Shown here: piece by piece, positions 1 to 9,132 of the stretch | Layout: each line of letters opens with the position of its first letter | Numbering within the stretch: the stretch's first letter is position 1 | Assembly (NCBI GenBank): GCA_000349905.1 | Contig: KB722742.1 | Span: forward strand, 155,835-179,770 | Reading direction: 5' to 3' | Source of the DNA: Volvariella volvacea V23 | Lineage: Eukaryota; Basidiomycota; Agaricomycetes; Agaricales; Pluteaceae | Length of the DNA: 23,936 nucleotides | The notes under the pieces: generated by a model | The model's database searches: none | What the model was told of the DNA's origin: nothing | What the model saw: only the letters and a program-made list of their open reading frames with translations | Made by a program: the position numbers and the translations under genes

Positions 1-586
1 TGCTTAATTCGACTTTTCGGGAACGCAATCTTCCGCGATTACCAAATCTTTATGCCAGGAGTTATGCTTAGCCTAGGCCCAAGCTACCACTACGTCAGAG
101 TGATGCTGCGGGGAGAGCCAACAAGCTGTCCTTTCTGGGCTTTGAGTCTTCTATGGCAGGAGAATGGAAGACGTCCCTGCGCGCTACGCTGCCTGGACAT
201 CTCCACGCAGTCATTATTAACCCTACCAAGCGCTCGATGATGACAGCAATTGTAAGCCTTCTATTGCTTTAGTCCCACTTTTGGTCCTATCGCTTACGGC
301 TCAACAGCACCCATTTGACACACTCTTTAATCTCCAGCCCCTAATACGGGCATGTGAGCTCATTACGCATAGGTTCCTCAACTGTTCTATGTTCGATCGC
401 ACTCGGTGTCAGAACGATGCCAATTACCAGGGATTAGAACAGAATGCGATATGAGCGCTCTGTACATATCCGGCCGCTATGAGATACTTGGCGGTTACTG
501 GCTTACATTTTGGAAATAAATTGGCGCTGGGGAACTATATAAAGCACTAAAGGCAGAGAGCGTTGTTCCTCACCTCCAGGTCAAAC
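1..586. other. Upstream intergenic region, no gene recognised
   Basis: I see no supportable gene here. The only sizeable open frame (52-240, +) has no recognisable motif, no intron logic and no family resemblance. The 3' part serves as the promoter and 5' UTR of the GH5-like gene that starts at 587. No tRNA, repeat or transposon end is evident. Confidence 0.6.
536..544 (+). promoter_or_regulatory. TATA box of the GH5-like gene
   Basis: TATATAAAG lies 43 nt before the ATG at 587. This close-to-consensus TATA box would place transcription start roughly at 566-575 and leave a very short 5' UTR. A focused TATA promoter suits a regulated secreted hydrolase. Its preservation contrasts with the broken reading frame downstream. 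Confidence 0.6.
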
Positions 587-2661
587 ATGCATAGCTTCCA
601 GCTGCTCGCTCCTCTCGTCCTCTCAGGCCTCCACGCCCTATCCGTTGGAGCGGCATACACAACGCAGAGGAACTATCCCTTCATTACGACCGCCAATGGA
701 CAATATATCAAGCATGGAAAGTACGTTGATCGCGTCTACATCGAAGTATGCACCCTTGGTGCTAAAGCCTGCTCATTTGCATCCTGTAGGCCATTCAAGG
801 CTTTGGGGACCAACGCGTACTGGCTCCCAACTCTGAACACTTGGGATGACATCGACTACGTCGTATCCAACATATCCTCCTTTGGATTCAACGCCATAAG
901 GACTTGGGCATTCAACGGTAAGCTTTGGACCAGCATTATCTTTCACGAGACTAATGCATATTCTCAAGACGTCGACACGATTCCTACCAAAGGAACCTAG
1001 TTCCAGCACATCCAGGACGGGAGGACAACGATTAGTGAAGGCCCCAATGGCCTTCAAAAGCTGGATAAGGTGGTTCGCGCTGCTGAGAGGCACGGCGTCT
1101 ACCTCATCCTTACTTTGACCAATAACTGGAATCCTGAAAGAACATGTGATCCTGAGGCTGAGACGGGCTTCTGTACTGCGAGGAACACACTTAGTAATGA
1201 CTATGGTAAGTTCTGTTTCGTGGTATACGATAGTGTCCTGTCAATTCACGTGAACGTTGGTAGGTGGTATGGATGCATACGTTCGGAATTTTGGGGGTGT
1301 ACAGGAGCACGATCAGTTTTACCTGAACGAGAAAATTGTCAAGGCATTCCTCCATTACGTAACCTGCATCGTATCAAGATATAAGGACAGTCCTGCCATT
1401 TTCCAATGGTGCGTAATCGTGTTCTATGATGAGCACGAACCTCAACCCAGATGAATCGTTCAGGGAAATCGCAAATGATGCTAGGTATGCTCGTCCTGCT
1501 TCTTAAATCAAAGATATTCGCTAACTCCGCATATTTCTCAGCTGCCTATCCACCTTGAACTATAGCGCTAATTGTACACGTACTGCAACTACGAACTGGT
1601 TTAGGAAGGTGGCTACCCACATCAAGTCTATTGACCCCAATCACCTTATATCACCAGGGTAAGTAAACAAAAAATTGTATCAAATATTCCCAGACAATAA
1701 TGACTTTTTTCTTAGGACTCAGGGCTTTTACTGTGCTGAGTGTTTGAACCAAGATCAATCTCCTGGTGCCCGTCGCGAAAATTGGGAGAGAAGTGGTGAG
1801 TGATGGGTTTAACTCATTGAGATACACACCCGACAATGAATGATCTCTCCTGAGCAGTAATGGCACGTCAACCCTTCCCAGAATTTTCAGGTTATCATAA
1901 TGTAGACGGCGATGCTATTACTGGAATTCATCAAATTGACTCTGGGTCGGCGTCCACGTTCACAAACCAGAATAATTACAGACCAGGAACCACATCACGA
2001 AGGCGGCATAACGATGCATTCGAGCAGGATCTCCAAGATGGCTTAAATTGGATTGAAAGACAGACCATAATAACCGCTAGGTTAGAATTATCTCATATAC
2101 TTTTTTTCTAATATTGATATATCTTTTGGCCTAATTAGACACAGAAAGCCGCTCGCTTTAATTGGTGCTGGAATGGTCAACGAAAACAACTTTGATTTCT
2201 TTGTTCCTTTCAACAGCTCATCTCCATCTCTAGGCACAAATGACGCAAGGATTTGTGAGTACACACGCTAGCGCACTGTTGAAGAGTATTGCTTAAATAC
2301 CGAGTTATGTTTAGCCTCACGAAATGACCCGCGTGGTATTACCCTCCAACAAAGAGATATAGCATATGGCAGATGATTCAACGTTTCTAGTTAGTAAAAA
2401 TTATTTTACCTTCCCATATGTGCGACTTATCGCCAAATTCTAGCTGGGGTGGGTGGTGCCTTCCACTATCAGGTGTGTCTCCTAATACTTCTCGTATGTA
2501 TGTATAATGTCCTTACATGCATTCAGTATGGCCAAGGGGGGCTCATGCCCTGTGAAGGCACTCCCTTCCCTCCTATTCCGGGGTCGAAATACGCTCGATC
2601 ACCCAACGATGGCTACTCAGACAACTTTGCGGAGTACGCTCCCATCTTCCCTGATGTTTGA
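587..2661 (+). pseudogene. GH5 endo-beta-mannanase-like secreted protein, two in-frame stops
   Basis: The start at 587 gives a signal peptide (MHSFQLLAPLVLSGLHALSV) followed by a GH5-type fold: LGTNAYWL, FGFNAIRTWAFN, LTLTNNW, FQWEIANDAR, SIDPNHLISPG, FVPFNSS and FHYQYGQGG. Twelve exons join in phase: 587-720, 790-917, 969-1205, 1264-1408, 1464-1484, 1542-1658, 1716-1795, 1858-2080, 2139-2254, 2315-2389, 2444-2472 and 2527-2661. Together they make 480 codons ending at a TGA. Two internal stops interrupt this frame: TAG at 998-1000 (codon 98) and TGA at 2374-2376 (codon 421). Both sit where the family is expected to have Trp, so each looks like a TGG changed by one base. The acid/base site reads NDA (1474-1482) rather than NEP, and the expected nucleophile segment (EFG type) reads LIGAG (2158-2172). 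From memory, some Agaricomycete GH5-like relatives also have a NDxR motif, so lost catalysis may predate the stops. Assembly error is the alternative for the stops. The GH5 assignment is firm; the mannanase subtype is less so. Confidence 0.78.
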
Positions 2662-3382
2662 CGATATGCTTACAGCAAGCTATAGCGACCCTGACCTTCA
2701 ACGTATCTTCAAGGAGCACGCAAGGGAGTTTGGGATATCCCAGTAATTGAGCGATTGAACGCTGTTCCTTACCGAACTTCCATACGAGAACCTCATATGG
2801 ACATTACCTACAATCCATGGACTCATAATTTCACATGGACACTTGAACGGTTTTGGTACATGGATCCTTCTAAGCTTCGAATTAATCATGCAATCTCTCA
2901 AACATTTGGCATTCCTTCACCCTTGAAATTGGCTTTACTTCCTCATAATACGTTCCTTCCCTTTGCTTTACATCAAATGACGATCCAACATGACCATGAT
3001 TAACTTGTCAACTTTCACATAAGAAGGGGGCGTTCGCATCGCTAAAGTGAGCGCGGCCTATGCTTTAGGTTTAGAATCATTCTGTGCGTCTATTAGCGCC
3101 CTATCCCTGCTGGGGCATCAAGTGAATAATAGACCATCAGAGTCTATAAAAACACCCCTTCTCGGCTTTCTTTTACGATCCGACCTTAAGCTATTTGGAT
3201 AGTGGTCCCAAAATATGGCCTACAATAGTATAACCTGGACAATGTCCGAACCAGGAAGATATTAAACCAATACAATGCGGAATTACAGATGCTGGAATTG
3301 TACACATTGGAAGGTATCGACACTCAGTCCGGGCCTGTACATGGAGAAATGAAGACCAACATGTGTACCTCGCGTTTCAACT
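2662..3382. other. Convergent intergenic region, nothing recognised
   Basis: This gap separates the 3' end of the GH5-like gene (+) from the 3' end of the membrane-protein gene (-), so it should hold two terminators and polyadenylation regions. An 82-codon open frame (2755-3003, +) has no recognisable family features and no usable splice context. I find no repeat or RNA gene. Confidence 0.5.
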
Positions 3383-5764
3383 TCATTCCCGCTCTATAAC
3401 CATTTCAATTTTATTTCGTATATCCTTCTGTAACCGAACTTGCAACCTTTCGTTTCGACTGTACTCCATGAGCTCCCCCTCTGTGCTATTCAGAGTAGGA
3501 AACTCCTTATCCGGTTGGGTAGTCCCTATAACTTGCAAGAGCTCTCCCGTATCGATATGCACTTGATATTGTAATAGCGCTCGTTGGCGGTTGTTGATTA
3601 CCGCAATAAGAGTGAATGCGATTGTACTCATTGCGACAAAGGTAGGGATGAGAAGAGCGGCGGCAATAACCCCAGTGGCCTTTTCCCCTGGTCGAGCGCT
3701 TGCACGAAAGTCCCAACCTATCGTCTCGATTAAGAGCGTTCCGCTCGTGTCACGCCTCATGGGTATCGGAATCTTGTCTGGCAAGTACTCGTTACTGCTC
3801 CTGGTCAGTGCAGCTTGCATCAGCTAGATTCAATCGGGACGATCAGATACTGTGAAGAGAGTGGAGACGGACATACTGTGGCACAAAACTCAAATACTCC
3901 AGTTAGGTAGGCTTCCTACAACCCCGATATAGTTAGCACTAGGCGATTCGATGTGCTTTCAAGCTCACCGCTGTCCGATGGACCACACCTGAATCAGGCT
4001 TCCCAGAGACATAAACCTCCGAGACCGCGTTTTTAAACATGCTTTTTCACCACGCTTGTCTGGCTTGGAAGCCGCGGCTCAGGAATGTAAATGGGGCAAC
4101 TGCGATATCTCCATCCTCAATCTCACGCTCCTCGAGGACGTCCAATATAGAAGCCGTCACTGTGTAAGGACCCTCCTCGCTGACGGATTCGGTATACTTG
4201 ACTCTGACGGAAGTTAATTTCGGGATCATCTCACAGCTCAGCGTTCCGATGAAGGGGTATAGATCCCCAACAGCGTGGATGACGAATTCTTCACCTGGAT
4301 TAGTCGGAGAATGGCATAGTATAATGAAGAAGGCGTTACCATAAGATCCAGGATGGTTGGGTAACATACAGGCTGATGCAAGTACGGTGCTACCCTCAGA
4401 TCTTCCAACGGGAATCCTGGTAAGCACAGAGGCTGTGCGAGAGGTTCAACGACTGAAAAAAGAAAGAAGCCATATAGATGCGTACTCGTTTCGTTTGCGA
4501 TCATGACACTGCCATCAGGACATACAACATCGAGAACTACACCCGTTAGACTGATCAACCCCACGGTAAGGTTTTGACTCCTGGTTTCTACGTTTCCAGG
4601 ATCACGCTCCTTGCATGTCGTTCGAACGGTCATGCCTTGTTGGATTACTTCGAAACTCGTAGCGAATCCCCGCGGACTCTCAACGCCAGAGTTCACATTC
4701 AGAGTAGAAGAGTAGTGCGATGTTGAGTTTAACACACTCCGTACATTACGAAGGAACATTGGCATGATTCCCCCTGGTAATTTAATTCGGAGTGGCTCTA
4801 AGAACAGAGGAAAGAATCGTACCTGTAGAGTTGACGAAAGCGACTTGATTAAAGTTGATAATGTCCCCAGGAAGACCGAATTCGGCATTAATTGCTGCGA
4901 CACCACTTGCCTGGATGGTCTGGGCAACAACAATCATCGCGTCTGAGCTAAGAGTCAAGATCACAGAGCAATAGAGTGCGAGATACGCGCACCTGGATAT
5001 AACTCCCCCGTCCGTGTTAAATTGGCAACAAGTCTGTAAACTTCGGGATTGCTAATATCGAGTGCGTAGCCCGACACATCGGCAGGCAGGCTTATCTTTG
5101 CTGGAGTCAGCAACGTGGTCCAGCTATCTGATATCAGGCAGAGCGGAAATGTTGAAATCGGCATACTTACGCAGTCGTTTGTGCACCGAGGAGAGTAATG
5201 CTAAAGAACGTAATTGCCGTCCATTTCATGAATCTCCAGCTCAATAACGTGCGTTCCCTAGCAATCTTAACGCCGATAGACAAATGGTGCAATGGCATAG
5301 GACGGGATAAACGGAGTGCCAGCGCGTATCGTACTGCATTGGAATAAAGCCTGTATATAATAACTGAGCGTCATAGTGGTCGAAGATAATGACAGGACCT
5401 ACACACTTGAGCACACCGATATGAGAGTAGAAATACAAGTGACGATAAACGTCATGGCTGGAGGGAACCGCTGGGCTTGTTCTGCGAGATACTTGGGCAA
5501 TGGAGTTGGATGCGTTGCATTCTTTGCGAAGAACATCCACCCGGTAATGACGAGAATGAGCTGTCCGGCAATTATAAGAAGTGGCCAGTATACGCTGGGT
5601 TTCAAGAGTTTTTCAAGATGAAGCTGATCCTGCACTTTACTCCTCGTGCTGCATAAGTGGAAAACGCACAGCAATGGGTAGCGACGAACACACCGTATCC
5701 AGCCAGCCTCAGGTCCTCGCTCATCGTGCTTTGTGGGGACGGGTTGGTACTCAGGCTGCGACAT
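3383..5764 (-). CDS. Multi-pass membrane protein of an Agaricomycete family, one in-frame TGA
   Basis: Function unknown. Exons on the minus strand: 5764-5694, 5648-5407, 5333-5171, 5123-4993, 4942-4823, 4773-4486, 4432-3969, 3915-3877 and 3823-3383. All phases agree and give 653 codons. The first intron (5693-5649, 45 nt, divisible by three) is optional. An upstream ATG at 5812 is an alternative start. Three hydrophobic helices lie near the N-terminus (about residues 43-64, 83-103 and 137-155). A long region with several N-glycosylation sequons (NLT, NST, NET) follows, then EAYLTGVFEF and a last helix at about 555-582 (ATGVIAAALLIPTFVAMSTI). This layout of three helices, a large extracytoplasmic domain and a C-terminal helix is common in uncharacterised mushroom proteins. 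The oddity is an in-frame TGA at 4049-4047 (codon 467), just after a Trp codon. A weak alternative intron from about 4056 to an AG near 3992 could bypass it. Otherwise the gene is broken or the base is wrong. Confidence 0.7.
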
Positions 5765-6487
5765 CCTGCCAAATAGCTGTAGTGGAGGCTGGTGGAGTTG
5801 AGCTTGATTCATAAGGGTCCCTGCATGGCCTATTGCCGACACGCCTCGTGCACGCCTGACTCGGATTAACGAGTGCACTTCCTTATATCGCCCGGAGTGG
5901 CCGTTTGGGGCTCGCGCCAACCCCACCGGTATAGCCGGCATACTGAAAATTGCATCGGCGGATAATGAAATGGACTGCTCAAGGGAAAAATATGAGTACT
6001 GGAATTATTCCCATTGCTCAGCGGAGCTGTCTACCTGCTCAAGTAGCATGGTGACTTGGGCTGGCAATACTGCTTGAAGTGCCTGCGTTGCAGCAGCATA
6101 TAACAGGCGTTGAGTACCTCATGGTATGTTCCCGGATTGCACTGAGCTCCATGACTCAACTTTGAAGAATTTTCGCCAGCTCACCAGAGACATTTTAACT
6201 TCACTTGACATGCGCGTCATGGACGGGCGTATCTAATTTCGATGGACCTGGCCAACTCCGAAAGCAGGCCGGATGGGGTTGCCTTCATGTAAGTACTGTC
6301 ATCATTATGAGTTGGGACATCGTCGAAATACAATACTGCTACATGCTGACGAGAGACCTTTAGACTATGACTTTGAAAGGGGCGCGGGGTAGGTATTGTG
6401 CTTGCTTATGAGAGTGGGGTTTCTATGCCGTCAGATCATACGAGAAATCATGGAGACAACAGAGCGCATTGAGCTTTGTTTCACGGG
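5765..6487. other. Spacer between two minus-strand genes
   Basis: This stretch holds the promoter of the membrane-protein gene (right of 5764) and the 3' flank of DBR1 (left of 6488). The long minus-strand frame through 5941 would extend the membrane protein at its N-terminus. That extension is Arg/Gly-rich, unlike a signal or helix, and I do not support it. No other gene, RNA or repeat is visible. Confidence 0.45.
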
Positions 6488-8253
6488 TTACCGTCGATTT
6501 CTGGCTTCCATGGCATCCAGATGGGGTCTATTGATCTTATTCTCTATTTCTAACAGTTGGCATATAGCGTCTGTTTGCGGATTTGCATACCATGGAGCTA
6601 TGAAGGCAACATCTAGTGAGTACACGGTACTTCCAACGCAGTAAAAAACATGAACTTACGTAGATTGCTTGACACTCCTCCATCTATATGCGCACCGCCG
6701 GGAGCCGTTTGCGCAAACTGCTGACATTCCAATACGAACCACTCTTCCTCCGGCTTTCCATTGAATTTCCGGCCTACGTGTTCTCGCACCCATTCCAGCT
6801 CCGTCCTTACCAACTCCCTTGCGTCTTGTTCCGTGGGGAAGGGAATCTGATGTCTTCTGGTTGAAAACCAAGGGTTGAATGCCACGCATGATTGCTAGCC
6901 ATTCGGGATCAAAGGTGAGAGTAGGGCGTAATCCGTTTGGATTTTGTCCCTCATTTGGTGCCGGTATATCGATGACCTGTGAATTGGGGGTTGCCTTAGT
7001 ACTAGTCAAGGAAAGATAATGGAAAACTTGACCCACTTCGAGGAATTCTCTGTCATGCAAGCATTTGTCGAGAGCAAGGAATTTCGTTGCAGCAGCCGAC
7101 GAGGATGGCGTAAATGAAGTAGTAGCTATCTCATCGTTGGTAGAAGAGTCACCTGGGCCGTTTTGATTAGGGCGATAGGTAAAAGATGACAGCTTAACTA
7201 ACCTTGCTGCGCCGATCCGTGAGGCACTATTGCCTCAAAGCGAGTATGCATATGAGCAGAGAACCACCAATTTGGCTTGAGTGTCTGGAGTAAATCCATA
7301 AGAGGTTGTGATCCAAGTGCGTTGCTCATGATTGAGCCACGGAGATGCCCTCTAGCCTTGAGTAGCGCTTTGACATCTCCGTGTTTGGTGATCCCTAAGG
7401 GCCAATCGTGCGAAAGAAAAACGTTTGGATTTGATAACTAAAATAACGAATTTTGGTTGAAAACATACTCAATGTGGCTGATGCGACTTACGAGAGACAA
7501 TCGGTTGACGTTGAATTCACGAATGTGGTAGACGCTTCTCATTGTGCCCTTGTCATAGGGTACCGTCTCGTATTGACCTAGACATAGTCATCTTCACCAA
7601 AAGGTTTGAGATTCCGAATAGAAATAGGACGCACCCACTCGGTAGTCGTGACTCTTGAAAATTCCAGAGGCGCCAGATATGCGGAGACCATTGACCCGTA
7701 CGCAGCCTGCATGGCCTAAGAAGTAGATGTTTGGGGCCAACCACCCTCCATGATACCTGTGGCCAACTCAACGAGTATTTAGACGACGGTACTGAGAAAA
7801 TAACATACAATTCCTGCATGTAATTCGATGTTTCGTGATTTCCACCGATGACAATAGTCAAAACAGGCGCAGTCTTTTCTCGTGTATAATATCTGACAAA
7901 AAGAAATCAGCAAAGCTTCATTCGAGTCCTGGCATCGTCAGCCTTGACGAACCCGGAGGCCGTAATATTGCCAACACCAGCATCAAAAATAGGATGGAAG
8001 CTTACTTATAGAATTGCCCCAGTTCCTTGTACTTTTCGGGTACCGCCATGCAATGCAAGTCTCTAGGGTTCCTCAAAGCCTCAAAGTCCCCACACATGAG
8101 CAGGAGGTCGACCGTGTACCGGTTCCGCTGCTCAAGGTGACGGATATGTGTATAAATGGCATCCAGGACACCATGGCAGCATCCTTGAACAGCGATCTAT
8201 GAAGGTTTTTTTGGAAACAATTTTATGAGGGGACGGCGAGATCTTACCTTCAT
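6488..8253 (-). CDS. DBR1: RNA lariat debranching enzyme DBR1, one-base frameshift near the 3' end
   Basis: The enzyme hydrolyses the 2'-5' bond of intron lariats. Exons: 8253-8248, 8196-8006, 7892-7809, 7756-7635, 7577-7492, 7437-7203, 7152-7037, 6976-6660 and 6597-6488, about 421 aa, a normal fungal length. The metallophosphoesterase motifs are complete: GCCHG (C8, H10), MCGDF (D39), GGNHE (N84, H85), SHDWP (H173) and WWFSAHMH (H225, H227). The C-terminal DBR1 domain follows ([11 protein letters not shown], then [30 protein letters not shown]). The first coding exon is only ATGAAG. Exon 8 is 317 nt where 316 is needed. The frame slips after R311, at the GG of 6883-6882, because MRG replaces the expected MR-AF. 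Unless this is a sequencing error, the protein ends at a stop at 6656 with about 76 altered residues. The active site would be kept but the C-terminal domain lost. The gene diverges from the sacsin-like gene. Confidence 0.9.
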
Positions 8254-9132
8254 GGTTTGGGAGTGGTTGAGCGTCAACTGGAATGGGTGACGAGCTTTAA
8301 ATAAATGCAAATATATTACGTAATAGTCATGGAACGAGTCATGAGCGTGTAGCGCAGCCGCTGGTTCAGGCGTAGAAGGTTCAATTGAATTCCCCATCGC
8401 TCTTCCTGCGGGACCCGAACCCCAAGATTTTGACAGATGACTGCCCCAACCACAGCCCATTCACCATGCGTAGTACGTATTCCTTTCAACGGTTTTCATG
8501 TTTGCGTCAGTATAGCGGACTTAGTTTAGGCAAACAGAGGAATGGCCTCGGCAGCCTCAAGCGAGAAAGCCTATCATTGGTACCGTAGCTCCTACAAAAT
8601 CAAACGTCCCGTCGTCCGACTATTGTCTCATGAAGTGAGAAGAAACCATTCAGCTGCATGGAAATGGTACATATAGATTACTATAGCCGTAATATCATCA
8701 TGCCAGTGCCTTTGTGTAGACTGGGAGCGTGTGAGGGTCGCGATTAAGGTGTGTCTCACCTTATCTTGTAAGTATACCAAGGTTTCGTAGACCTTGTGAG
8801 CCACGGATTGTGAGCACACATCAGCCCATTATCCTAGTTCCCAAATACCAATAAACAAAGTGACATTCAACATGCGAACACGAAAAGGCTCATGACTGCG
8901 CCTTATACTCCACCAGGATCCTCTGCGTCGCGGAGTTAAGTTCCTTTGGAATGCATCGCAACCTTTATGCCATAGAAGCACACGGCACGAACAGGTTAAG
9001 GCGAGACATTAACAGCATCTCAAACGCTTTGTTCCCCAATAAAGAAAGGGTTTGACTGCGCCGTTTACAGCAATTGAAGCCCTATAAATTCCCCATATTC
9101 CTCTTTCTTTGCTTTTTTTCAATCTCGCGAAC
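8254..9132. promoter_or_regulatory. Divergent promoter region between DBR1 and the sacsin-like gene
   Basis: About 880 nt lie between the two start codons, transcribed away from each other. A TATA-like TATAAATT at 9083-9090 sits 43 nt before the ATG at 9133. No comparable box is obvious on the DBR1 side, as expected for a housekeeping gene. Small open frames inside (for example 8385-8588) have no features of a gene. Confidence 0.5.

Noticed and set aside
52..240. 62-codon open frame on the plus strand
   Set aside because: No motif, no splice context and a random-looking composition; it lies in the spacer upstream of the GH5-like gene.
2755..3003. 82-codon frame after the GH5-like stop
   Set aside because: The GH5-like protein ends naturally at 2661. 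This frame has no family features and no in-phase splice site connecting it.
8385..8588. Small frame in the DBR1/sacsin divergent region
   Set aside because: Ser/Arg-rich chance frame with no recognisable domain; it lies within the probable promoter.
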